Shown: positions 16,487 to 24,395 of the stretch, in pieces
Position numbering within the stretch: the stretch's first letter is position 1
How the letters are laid out: each line of letters begins with the position of its first letter
Origin: Streptomyces piniterrae
GTDB lineage: Bacteria > Actinomycetota > Actinomycetes > Streptomycetales > Streptomycetaceae
Direction of reading: 5' to 3'
DNA: 64,000 bases
NCBI RefSeq assembly: GCF_005048155.1
Contig: NZ_SUMB01000004.1
Coordinates: 620,001-684,000, forward strand
Translations under genes and position numbers: made by a program
Notes under the pieces: generated by a model
Told to the model about the DNA's origin: nothing
Database searches by the model: none
Seen by the model: the letters and a program-made list of their open reading frames with translations, nothing else

Positions 16487-18031
16487 CGTGCCGACGGCTC
16501 CCCTCTGTCGCTCTCCCGCCATCAGTGCCACATAGACCAGGAACGACGCTGCGAGTCCCACGGCCCAGCCGTAGTCCGCGAGCGGCTTGAGGGGCGGGAT
16601 CAGTCCGTCGGCCGGGAACGGTCCGGCCCTGTTCCCCTTCGCGTCGAGCGTCGAGTAGGAACCGCCGACGGCCAGTACGCCCCCGGCCAGGAACGCGACG
16701 ACGGCGCGCCAGTTCCATCCACCGCCGTACCAGTAGCGTCCACCCGCCACGTAGAGGTCTGCGAGGTGCAGCACGGTCCGCCGGATGATCCAGTAGTCGG
16801 CGATCAGGATCCCGGCCACCGTGCCGAGCAGCCCGCCGACGACGCCGAGCCAGGTGAAGATGTACAGCTCGGGCGTGGACGTCAGCTTCCACGGCATGAC
16901 CAGTACGCCGACGATGCCCGTGATGACCGCGCCGGTACGGAAGTTGATGACCTTCGGCGCGAGATTCGCGAGGTCGTAGGCGGGGGAGACGACATTGGCC
17001 GCGATGTTCACGGAGATCGTCGCCACGAAGACGGTGACGAGCGCGAAGAGCAGCCCGAACACATTGTCCGTCTTGCCGGCCAGCTCGACCGGGTCCCAGA
17101 TCGCGGCCCCGTACACCTTCTCCGAACCGGCCGTCACCAGCACCGACATCAGGGCGAAGGCGGTCATGGTGGTGGGCAGTCCGAGGGTCTGCCCCCAGAC
17201 CTGGGCCCGTTGGCCCTTCCCGAAGCGCGTGAAGTCGGGAATGTTCAGCGACAGCGTCGACCAGAAGCCGATCATGCCCATGAGGCCAGGGAAGAACACT
17301 TTCCAGAAGTCCGCGCCCCAGCCCACTTTCGACGGCTCGTGCAGCAACGGACCGAAGCCGCCCGCCTTGTTCGCGATCCAGATCAGCAGCACGACGGCGC
17401 CCACGAGCACGAACGGCGCCGCCCAGTTCTCGAAGCGGCGCAGGGTGTCCATCCCCCGGTAGATGATGGCGAGTTCGAGCACCCAGAAGATGACGAAGCA
17501 CAGCCAGAGCGTCCACGGGTAGCCGCCGATCTTCCCCGCGTCGGCCCAGCCCCCGAAGATCTTCCCCAGCAGTACGAAGATGCCCTGGCCGCCGATCCAC
17601 GTCTGGATGCCGAACCAGCAGCAGGCCACCGCGGCCCGCACCATGGCGGGCAGGTTCGCGCCGCGGATGCCGAACGAAGCGCGGGCCAGCACCGGGAAGG
17701 GTATGCCGTACTTCGGTCCGGCATGGCCCGTGAGCAGCATCGGCAGCAGCACGATCACATTGGCGAGGGCGATCGTCAGAACTGCCTGCTTCCAGTCCAT
17801 GCCGAGCGCGACCAGCCCGGAGGCCAGCGTCCAGGACGGGATGCAGTGGGCCATGCCGATCCACAGGGCGACGAAGTTGTAGGTGGTCCAGCGGCGTTCG
17901 GCGAGCGGGACGGGGCGCAGGTCCTCGTTGGCGTAGCGGCTGCCGGACGGATAGGCGTCGGCGGTCAGCTCGATGCCGACGCCTCCGGCCGGCAGCGGAG
18001 ACGAGGAGGGGGATGGCACGGTGTCGGTCAT
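16484..18031 (-). CDS. NCS1-family nucleobase/hydantoin cation symporter
   Basis: Membrane importer of 515 residues with about 12 hydrophobic segments. NCS1 hallmarks are the cytosolic N-terminal ANEDLRPVPLAERRW just before helix 1, helix 1 FVALWIGMAHCIPSW, the GPKYGIPFPVLARASFG loop, and NIPDFTRFGKGQR between central helices. The ATG at 18031 gives the canonical N-terminus. It is the last gene of a minus-strand group after the LLM oxidoreductase (145-bp gap). Context with dihydropyrimidinase suggests uracil, dihydropyrimidine, hydantoin or allantoin as substrate; the exact one cannot be read from sequence. Confidence 0.88.
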   Translation of the reverse strand: MTDTVPSPSSSPLPAGGVGIELTADAYPSGSRYANEDLRPVPLAERRWTTYNFVALWIGMAHCIPSWTLASGLVALGMDWKQAVLTIALANVIVLLPMLLTGHAGPKYGIPFPVLARASFGIRGANLPAMVRAAVACCWFGIQTWIGGQGIFVLLGKIFGGWADAGKIGGYPWTLWLCFVIFWVLELAIIYRGMDTLRRFENWAAPFVLVGAVVLLIWIANKAGGFGPLLHEPSKVGWGADFWKVFFPGLMGMIGFWSTLSLNIPDFTRFGKGQRAQVWGQTLGLPTTMTAFALMSVLVTAGSEKVYGAAIWDPVELAGKTDNVFGLLFALVTVFVATISVNIAANVVSPAYDLANLAPKVINFRTGAVITGIVGVLVMPWKLTSTPELYIFTWLGVVGGLLGTVAGILIADYWIIRRTVLHLADLYVAGGRYWYGGGWNWRAVVAFLAGGVLAVGGSYSTLDAKGNRAGPFPADGLIPPLKPLADYGWAVGLAASFLVYVALMAGERQRGAVGT

Positions 18032-18176
18032 GGGCAGTCCGTTCGATGAGGGGCCGGTGCGGAGGGGCCCTACGGGGGACGGGGGAGCTTGGCCATGCGG
18101 GTGCCGTGAACTGCCTGATTGGACTGACCTGACCGACCGGTTGAGAGGGGTGCCCAAGTGGCCGGTGACTCGCAGG

Positions 18177-19178
18177 TTATGAGGTCAGTGCGGGAATGAT
18201 CTGGGCCCCGTAGGCGTCGATGGTGGATTCCTTCGCGTCGTGCATCGCGTACACCGCGAACTGGTCCACGCCCAGTGCCTTCAGGTGCCGCAGTCGTTCG
18301 ATGTGCGCCTCGGCCGGGCCCAGCAGGCAGAAGCGGTCGACGATGGCGTCCGGGACGAAGGCGGTGTCGGGGTTGTCGGCCCGGCCGTGGTGGGCGTAGT
18401 CGTAGCCCTTGCGGGCCTTGATGTAGTCGGTCAGTTCGTCCGGGACCATGCCGGAGTGCTCGCCGTAGCGGGCGACGAGGTCGGCGACGTGGTTGCCGAC
18501 CATGCCGCCGAACCAGCGGCACTGCTCGCGGGCGTGCGCGAGATCGTCGCCGACGTAGGCGGGGGCGGCGACGCAGATGGTCACCTGGGACGGGTCGCGC
18601 CCGGCGTCCGCCGCGGCCTGTCGTACCGCCTTGACCATCCACTCGGTCAGGAACGGGTCGGCGAGCTGGAGGATGAAGCCGTCGGCCAGCCGTCCCGCCA
18701 TGGCGAGGGCCTTGGGGCCGTACGCGGCCATCCAGACCGGCAGTTTGCCGTCCCTGATCCAGGGGATCTTGATCCGGTTGCCGCCGATGTCGGCCTCCCG
18801 GCCCTCGGCCAGATCACGGATGACGCCGATCGCCTCGCCCAGCCGGGCCAGGGTGTTGGGCTTGCGGCCGGCCACCCGCATCGCCGAGTCGCCGCGGCCG
18901 ATGCCGCAGACCGTGCGGTTGCCGTACATCTCGTTGAGGGTGGCGAAGGTGGAGGCGGTGACCTCCGGGGTGCGGGTGGAGGGGTTGGTGACCATGGGGC
19001 CGACGATCAGATGCTCGGTGTGTTCCAGGATGCGGCTGTAGATGACGAACGGTTCCTGCCACAGGACGGCCGAGTCGAAGGTCCAGCCGTAGCGGAAGCC
19101 GTTGCGCTCGGCGCGGCGCATCAGGGTCACGACGGCGGATGCGGGCGGGTCGGCCTGCAGAACGAGTCCGAAGTCCAC
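18177..19178 (-). CDS. LLM-class (luciferase-like) F420/FMN-dependent oxidoreductase
   Basis: TIM-barrel flavin or F420 enzyme of 333 residues. It starts MDFGLVLQADPPAS and carries bacterial-luciferase-family features: GPMVTNPSTRTPEVTASTFA (about 65-84), GIGRGDSAMRVAG and KLPVWMAAYGPKALAMAGRLADG, with the C-terminal FCLLGPAEAHIERLRHLKALGVDQF. GTG start with AAGGAG 7 nt upstream; only 11 bp separate it from the dihydropyrimidinase gene, so the two are one operon. I recall a subfamily of putative F420-dependent enzymes associated with dihydropyrimidinase loci. A reductive step on uracil/thymine, replacing the missing dihydropyrimidine dehydrogenase, is a hypothesis. Confidence 0.85.
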   Translation of the reverse strand: MDFGLVLQADPPASAVVTLMRRAERNGFRYGWTFDSAVLWQEPFVIYSRILEHTEHLIVGPMVTNPSTRTPEVTASTFATLNEMYGNRTVCGIGRGDSAMRVAGRKPNTLARLGEAIGVIRDLAEGREADIGGNRIKIPWIRDGKLPVWMAAYGPKALAMAGRLADGFILQLADPFLTEWMVKAVRQAAADAGRDPSQVTICVAAPAYVGDDLAHAREQCRWFGGMVGNHVADLVARYGEHSGMVPDELTDYIKARKGYDYAHHGRADNPDTAFVPDAIVDRFCLLGPAEAHIERLRHLKALGVDQFAVYAMHDAKESTIDAYGAQIIPALTS

Positions 19179-19189
19179 GGCGGCGCTCC

Positions 19190-20599
19190 TTAGATGAGGT
19201 ACTGGCAGGTCCCGCGCGGGATGTACTGGCCATGGCCCGCGCGTCCGGCGAACTCCCGCCGGTCGATGACGAGTTCGCCGCGCGAGAGGACCGTCTCGAC
19301 CTGCCCGGTGAGCTGTTTGCCCTCGTACGCCGAGTAGTCGACGTTCATGTGGTGGGTCTCGGCGGAGATGGTCTGCTCGGCGGTGGGGTCGTAGATGACG
19401 AGGTCGGCGTCGCTGCCGGGGGCGATGGTGCCCTTCTTGGGGTAGAGGCCGAACATCCGGGCCGGGGTGGCGCAGGCGATCTCGATCCAGCGGCGGCGGG
19501 TGATGCGTCCTTCCACGACTCCCTGGTGGAGGAGGTCCATCCGGTTCTCCACGCCGGGCATGCCGTTGGGGATCTTGGAGAAGTCGCCGCGGCCGAGCTC
19601 CTTCTGGCCCCGGAAGCAGAAGGGGCAGTGGTCGGTGGAGACCACCTGGAGGTCGTTGGTGCGCAGCCCGCGCCAGAGCGCCTCCTGGTGTTCGCGTGGC
19701 CGCAGGGGCGTCGAGCACACGTACTTGGCGCCCTCGAAGTCCGGCTCGGCGAGATTGTCGGTGGACAGGTACAGATACTGCGGGCAGGTCTCGCCGAAGA
19801 CGTTGAGCCCCTTGTCGCGGGCCTGGGTGATCTCCGCGACGGCTTCCTCCGCGGAGACATGGACGACGTACAGCGGCGCGCCGGCGACCCGGGCGAGCTG
19901 GATCGTACGGTGGGTGGCCTCGGCTTCGAGGAGGACGCGGCGGACCTCGCCGTGGTAGCGGGGGTCGGTCCTGCCCTCGGCGAGGGCCTGCTCGACGAGC
20001 ACGTCGATGGCGATGCCGTTCTCGGCGTGCATCATCACCAACCCGCCGTTGCCGGCGGCCCGTTGCATCGCGCGCAGGATCTGCCCGTCGTCGCTGTAGA
20101 AGACGCCGGGATAGGCGGTGAACAGCTTGAACGAGGTGACGCCTTCGGAGACGAGGAGGTCCATCTCCTTGAGGGTGTGCTGGTTCACGTCCGAGAGGAT
20201 CATGTGGAACGCGTAGTCGATGGCGCACTGGGCGTCGGACTTGGCGTGCCAGGTGTCCAGACCGGCGCGGAGCGCCTGGCCCCGGGACTGGACCGCGAAG
20301 TCGACGATGGTGGTGGTGCCGCCCCAGGCCGCGGCGCGGGTGCCGGTCTCGAAGGTGTCGGAGGCGAAGGTCCCGCCGAAGGGCAGCTCCATATGGGTGT
20401 GCGCGTCGACGCCGCCCGGGATGACGTACTTGCCGGTGGCATCGATATCGCGGTCCGCGGAGGTGCGCCATTCCTCTGCGGTGGGGCTGCCGTGTGCGGC
20501 GAGGGCGGCGATCCGGCCGTTCTCCACCAGGACATCGGCGTGCATCTCATCGGCGGCGGTGATGACCAATCCGCCCCGGACGACCGTACGGCTCATCAT
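19190..20599 (-). CDS. hydA: Dihydropyrimidinase / D-hydantoinase
   Basis: Zn-dependent cyclic-amide hydrolase that opens 5,6-dihydrouracil or dihydrothymine to N-carbamoyl-beta-amino acids. The 469-residue amidohydrolase has metal ligands in GGVDAHTHMELPFGGT (about 60-75), the carboxylated Lys in GVTSFKLFTAYPG (about 150), His in YVVHVSAEEA, and the metal Asp in VSTDHCPF. Two ATGs in tandem (20599, 20596) follow AGGGAG at 5 or 8 nt. It is the first gene of a minus-strand unit with the LLM oxidoreductase and NCS1 permease, under a promoter module that is duplicated ahead of the ureidopropionase operon. Confidence 0.92.
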   Translation of the reverse strand: MMSRTVVRGGLVITAADEMHADVLVENGRIAALAAHGSPTAEEWRTSADRDIDATGKYVIPGGVDAHTHMELPFGGTFASDTFETGTRAAAWGGTTTIVDFAVQSRGQALRAGLDTWHAKSDAQCAIDYAFHMILSDVNQHTLKEMDLLVSEGVTSFKLFTAYPGVFYSDDGQILRAMQRAAGNGGLVMMHAENGIAIDVLVEQALAEGRTDPRYHGEVRRVLLEAEATHRTIQLARVAGAPLYVVHVSAEEAVAEITQARDKGLNVFGETCPQYLYLSTDNLAEPDFEGAKYVCSTPLRPREHQEALWRGLRTNDLQVVSTDHCPFCFRGQKELGRGDFSKIPNGMPGVENRMDLLHQGVVEGRITRRRWIEIACATPARMFGLYPKKGTIAPGSDADLVIYDPTAEQTISAETHHMNVDYSAYEGKQLTGQVETVLSRGELVIDRREFAGRAGHGQYIPRGTCQYLI

Positions 20600-20633
20600 C
20601 TCAGCTCCCTACCTGACGCCACGTCACAGCTGG

Positions 20634-20696
20634 TCTACACCCGTAGATTCCGGTCGAGAAGGAGACACCGTAGAAGCATGTCACCCACGGTGGCAA
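20634..20696 (-). promoter_or_regulatory. Promoter and operator of the dihydropyrimidinase operon
   Basis: Reading on the minus strand: -35 TTGCCA (20696-20691), 18-bp spacer, -10 TACGGT (20672-20667), then a 5-4-5 palindrome TCTAC-N4-GTAGA (20634-20647) between -10 and the start codon. The same -35, -10 and TCYAC/GTAGA-type site occur ahead of the ureidopropionase gene (24268-24314). A repressor binding just downstream of -10 would explain co-regulation of both units; no candidate regulator is in the window. Confidence 0.6.
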
Positions 20697-21021
20697 TACC
20701 GTGACCGTTAATCGGCGGGGACGGCCGTGTTGCGCCGACGATCAGCTGGACGGTTCAACGGCGGGGCCGGTGCGGGGCGCGGAGGGGTGCGGGGCCGCCG
20801 CGGTGGGCAAGTAACAGGCGGCACCGGCGGGCGGTCCTTGCCGAGGGAGGGCCCGGCAGGGCGGGGGCCGGGGCGGCGAACGGACTGCCCGGTGAACTGA
20901 ACAGTGCAGCGAAAGAGAAGTGAACAGCGGATCGAGCGGGGTTGGGCACAACCATCTGCCGGGCGAACGAGGAACGGAAGAAAAAGCACACAGGACGTCA
21001 GATCAGAAAGGGCGACACGTC

Positions 21022-21906
21022 ATGGAGCAGAGCACGCCGTGGGAGTTCTCCGACGACCGCGGGCGCCTGGCGGTGGCCGGGGAGCGACCGGTGAGGATCG
21101 TCGCGTACATACAGGCGGGGGCCACGCTGTGGGACCACGGCATACGTCCCGTGGGGCTCTTCGGGTCCCAGCACGACGGCGCCACCGCCGACCCGGCGAA
21201 GAGCGGTGAGCTGCCGCTCGCGGAGGTCCCGTATCTGGGTGCGGGGGGCGCGCTGCACCCGGACACGCTGCTGGAGGCCGAACCGGATCTCGTGGTGGCC
21301 GTGACCTACGACTGCGAGCAGGTGTACGGGCTGGAGCCGAAGACCGCGCTGGAGCTGGAGGCGCATGTCCCCGTGGTGACCGTCGCGGTGGGCCCCGGGC
21401 GGGGACTCGCCGAGGTACGGGAGCGGTTCGCCGCGCTCGCCGGGTCGCTGGGGCGGGGCGAACCGCCTTCGGTGGCAAGGCAGTTGGATGCCGCCGAGGA
21501 CGCCCTGCGGCAGGCGTCGGGGGGCCCGGTCAGGCCCCGGGTGCTGGCCTTGTCGGCGGCGGGACCGGAGCGGGTGCATCTGGCCAGGCCCGGTTCCTGG
21601 CCGGATCTGCGGGCGCTGGCCGAACACGGCGTCGACCTGCTGGAACCCGCGTCGGGCCCCGGCGTCAACTGGTCCACGGTCGGCTGGGCGGACGCCGCGG
21701 CGATGGCCCCTGACATCGTGCTGAGCGACGCCCGGGTCAACGCCGCCCGCCCGGAGGAGCTCCGGTCGGTCGAGCACTGGCGCGCGATCGAGGCCGGCGC
21801 GCGGCTGCTGCCCTGGAATCCGGAGGCCCCGTGCAGCCGCCGTGCGCACACCCGCTTCTACACCACGCTGGCCGAGACGATGCGGGAGATCACCGAGGGG
21901 GCGTAG
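21022..21906 (+). CDS. Signal-less substrate-binding-protein-fold (Fe/B12-type) protein
   Basis: A 294-residue protein resembling the helical-backbone Fe-siderophore/cobalamin binding proteins: YLGAGGALHPDTLLEAEPDLVVA near 75-97, GWADAAAMAPDIVLSD near 230, and paired alpha/beta lobes. Unlike transport partners it has no signal peptide or lipobox; it starts MEQSTPWEFSDDRGR. It may be cytosolic and have been co-opted for ligand sensing or another role. It is transcribed away from the dihydropyrimidinase gene and towards the aminotransferase gene, ending in a strong hairpin. The ribosome site is mediocre (AAAGGG about 10 nt upstream). No permease or ATPase gene accompanies it. Confidence 0.7.
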   Translation: MEQSTPWEFSDDRGRLAVAGERPVRIVAYIQAGATLWDHGIRPVGLFGSQHDGATADPAKSGELPLAEVPYLGAGGALHPDTLLEAEPDLVVAVTYDCEQVYGLEPKTALELEAHVPVVTVAVGPGRGLAEVRERFAALAGSLGRGEPPSVARQLDAAEDALRQASGGPVRPRVLALSAAGPERVHLARPGSWPDLRALAEHGVDLLEPASGPGVNWSTVGWADAAAMAPDIVLSDARVNAARPEELRSVEHWRAIEAGARLLPWNPEAPCSRRAHTRFYTTLAETMREITEGA

Positions 21907-21924
21907 GGCCCTGCGCCCCCTCGG
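21893..21924 (+). terminator. Strong hairpin terminator overlapping the stop codon
   Basis: CCGAGGGGGCG and CGCCCCCTCGG form a perfect 11-bp stem around a 10-nt loop that contains the TAG stop of the binding-protein gene. It separates this gene from the convergent aminotransferase gene and probably works in both directions. Confidence 0.7.
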
Positions 21925-22058
21925 GTCCAGGAGACCGCGGCAGCGCGGGCCCGTCCCGCCGACTGCCGTATGCCACCCCCCCGGCCCTCCCGAGCACCCC
22001 GCGGCTCCTCCCGCACCCGCCGCGCATCCGCCGTCGGCCGGCCCGAAGCTCCGGCCGG

Positions 22059-23372
22059 CTACGACGTCACCAGCTGCCCCTGCGCCACCTGGAGCGCCTC
22101 CGCCAGCAGCCCGGCGCCCTCCTCCGCCTCCGCGACGGTCAGCGAGAGCGGCGGTGCGATCCGCAGCGTCGCGCCCGTCTGGCCGCCCTTGCCGATGAGC
22201 AGACCGCGCTCACGGGCCGCCTCCAGCACCAGCGCCGCCGCCTCGGGCCACGGCTCGTCCGTGCCGGGGCGCACCAGGTCGACGCCGATCATCAGGCCCC
22301 GGCCGCGCACCTCCCGTACGACATCGAGTCCGGCCGCCACGGCGCGCAGCCGCTCGATGAGCAGGCCGCCGACCCGCCGGGCGTTGCCCTGGAGATCGTG
22401 TTCCAGGAGGTAGGAGAGGTTGGCGAGGCCGGCGGCCATGGTGACCGGGCTGCCGCCGAAGGTGGAAATGGAGTTCGCGGAGAGGGAGTTGATCACCTCG
22501 GCGCGGCCCACCACACCGCCGACGGACATGCCGTTGCCGATGCCCTTGGCGAAGGTGAGCAGGTCCGGCGGGCCGTTCTCGGCGTGCGCCTGCCAGCCCC
22601 AGAAGTGGTCGCCGGTGCGGCCCCAGCCGGTCTGCACCTCGTCGCTGATCCACAGGATCCCGTGCCGGTCGAGCACCTCGCGGAACGCCGCGTACAGACC
22701 GTCCGGAGGTGCGGTGAATCCGCCCACCCCCTGAACCGGTTCGGCGATCAGCGCGGCGACGCCGCCCGCGGTCTGCTGGAGCATGTCCTCCAGGTCCGCG
22801 ACGCAGGCCGCGATGTACTCACCGTCGGAGAGGCCGGCGTACGGGCCCCGGGTGCGCACCCCGCCGTGGACGTACAGCGTCTGGAACGGCGAGAGGCTGG
22901 TCGGCGACCAGCTGGAGTTGCCGGTGACGCCGACCGTGGAGAACGAGCGGCCGTGGTAGCTGTTGCGCATCGCCAGGATCTGGTTGGAGCGGCGGTGCGC
23001 GGTGGCCAGCAGTATGGCCGTGTCGTTGGCCTCGGTGCCGGAGGTGGTGAAGAAGACCCGGGCGTCGGGGATGCCGGAGAGCGTGGCGATCCGTTCCGCC
23101 AACTCGACCATGGGCCGGGAGAGATAGAGCGTCGAGGTGTGGATGATGCGGCCGGCCTGTTCGCTGACCGCTTTGGTCACCTCGGGCAGCGCATGCGCCG
23201 TCATGGTGGTGAGGATGCCGCCGAAGAAGTCGAGATAGCGGTTGCCCTCGGCATCCCAGACATGCCGGCCCTCGCCGTGCGTGAGCTCCAGCGGGCGCTC
23301 GTAGTAGAGGGCGAGCCAGGAGGGCAGAACGGCCTGGTGGCGGGCGTGCAAACTCGGGGAGTCATGGTTCAC
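22059..23372 (-). CDS. Class III aminotransferase, probable beta-alanine/beta-aminoisobutyrate transaminase
   Basis: PLP fold-type I, class III enzyme of 437 residues. Seen: FFTTSGTEANDTAILLA (about 106-122), the DEVQTGWGRTG box (about 242-252, Asp binding the pyridine N) and the Schiff-base Lys in LLTFAKGIGNGMSVGGVV (about 275). GTG overlaps the stop of the ureidopropionase gene (GTGA), so the two are translationally coupled. In the reductive pyrimidine pathway this step converts beta-alanine or beta-aminoisobutyrate to the semialdehyde, which fits well. Annotation as a general aspartate/ornithine-type aminotransferase is possible from family alone. Confidence 0.85.
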   Translation of the reverse strand: MNHDSPSLHARHQAVLPSWLALYYERPLELTHGEGRHVWDAEGNRYLDFFGGILTTMTAHALPEVTKAVSEQAGRIIHTSTLYLSRPMVELAERIATLSGIPDARVFFTTSGTEANDTAILLATAHRRSNQILAMRNSYHGRSFSTVGVTGNSSWSPTSLSPFQTLYVHGGVRTRGPYAGLSDGEYIAACVADLEDMLQQTAGGVAALIAEPVQGVGGFTAPPDGLYAAFREVLDRHGILWISDEVQTGWGRTGDHFWGWQAHAENGPPDLLTFAKGIGNGMSVGGVVGRAEVINSLSANSISTFGGSPVTMAAGLANLSYLLEHDLQGNARRVGGLLIERLRAVAAGLDVVREVRGRGLMIGVDLVRPGTDEPWPEAAALVLEAARERGLLIGKGGQTGATLRIAPPLSLTVAEAEEGAGLLAEALQVAQGQLVTS

Positions 23373-24211
23373 GGCTGCACCAGTCCCTGGTACGCGTCGG
23401 GGCGGCGGTCGCGGTAGAACGCCCACTGTTGGCGCACTTCCTCGATCAGCCCGAAGTCGAGGTCGCGGACGACCAGTTCCTCCTTGGAGTCGCTGGCGAC
23501 CTCGCCGACGAACTGGCCGCGCGGGTCGACGAAGTAGCTGGTGCCGTAGAAGTCGTTGTCGCCGTACTCCTCGACGCCGACCCGGTTGATCGCCGCGATG
23601 AAGTACTCGTTGGCGACGGCCGCCGCGGGCTGCTCCAGCTGCCAGAGGTAGGCGGACAGGCCGCGGGAGGTGGCGGAGGGGTTGTATACGAGCTGCGCGC
23701 CGTTGAGGCCCAACTGCCGCCAGCCCTCCGGGAAGTGGCGGTCGTAGCAGATGTAGACGCCGACCTTGCCGACGGCGGTGTCGAAGACCGGCCAGCCGAG
23801 GTTCCCGGGCTTGAAGTAGTACTTCTCCCAGAAGCCCTTGACCTGCGGGATGTGGTGCTTTCGGTACGCGCCCAGGAACGTGCCGTCGGCGTCGACGACG
23901 GCCGCGGTGTTGTAGTAGAAGCCGGACTGCTCGATCTCGAAGACCGGCACGACGATGACCATGCCGGTCTCCCGGGCGAGGTCCTGCATCCGCCGTACGG
24001 TCGGGCCGTCGGGCACCGGCTCGGCCCAGCGGTAGTGCTCCGGCTCCTGCACCTGGCAGAAGTACGGGGCGTTGAAGACCTCTTGGAATCCGATCACCTT
24101 CGCGCCCTGCGCGGCCGCCGCTCTGGCGTACTCCTCGTGCTTCGCGATCATCGATTCGGTGTCGCCGGTCCAGGTCGCCTGGACCAGTGCGGCACGCACA
24201 ACATCGGCCAT
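23369..24211 (-). CDS. Beta-ureidopropionase / N-carbamoyl amino acid hydrolase (nitrilase family)
   Basis: Hydrolyses N-carbamoyl-beta-alanine to beta-alanine, CO2 and ammonia. The 280-residue nitrilase-superfamily protein shows the catalytic triad: Glu in VIGFQEVFNAPYFC (about 43), Lys in GAYRKHHIPQVK (about 114), and Cys in GVYICYDRHFPEG (about 149). ATG at 24211 follows AAAGGAG by 6 nt. It is the first gene of a two-gene unit with the aminotransferase. Together with dihydropyrimidinase this gives steps 2 and 3 of the reductive pyrimidine pathway. Confidence 0.9.
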   Translation of the reverse strand: MADVVRAALVQATWTGDTESMIAKHEEYARAAAAQGAKVIGFQEVFNAPYFCQVQEPEHYRWAEPVPDGPTVRRMQDLARETGMVIVVPVFEIEQSGFYYNTAAVVDADGTFLGAYRKHHIPQVKGFWEKYYFKPGNLGWPVFDTAVGKVGVYICYDRHFPEGWRQLGLNGAQLVYNPSATSRGLSAYLWQLEQPAAAVANEYFIAAINRVGVEEYGDNDFYGTSYFVDPRGQFVGEVASDSKEELVVRDLDFGLIEEVRQQWAFYRDRRPDAYQGLVQP

Positions 24212-24267
24212 GAGCTGCTCCTTTGTCGTTGCGTCAGCCTGCGGCCACGCGGGATCCACCACACCGA

Positions 24268-24314
24268 TCTACGCGTGTGGAGGTGACCGTAAGCCCCGTC
24301 ACGCACCGTGGCAA
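24268..24314 (-). promoter_or_regulatory. Promoter and operator of the ureidopropionase operon
   Basis: On the minus strand: -35 TTGCCA (24314-24309), 17-bp spacer, -10 TACGGT (24291-24286), then TCCAC-N4-GTAGA (24281-24268) about 57 nt before the start codon. It matches the dihydropyrimidinase promoter in both hexamers, in parts of the spacer (GTGNGTGAC) and in the palindrome. Confidence 0.6.
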
Positions 24315-24395
24315 GACCATCTCTCATGCGGCGCGTCCGCGGTGAGAGGGCGCCCGGAGAGGCCGACGCCCCTCGGGCCGTCGGCTCTCCGGCCG

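Noticed and set aside
20704-20991. Small minus-strand open frames ahead of the binding-protein gene
   Set aside because: Arg/Pro-rich, no ribosome site, three overlapping registers; most likely noncoding promoter DNA.
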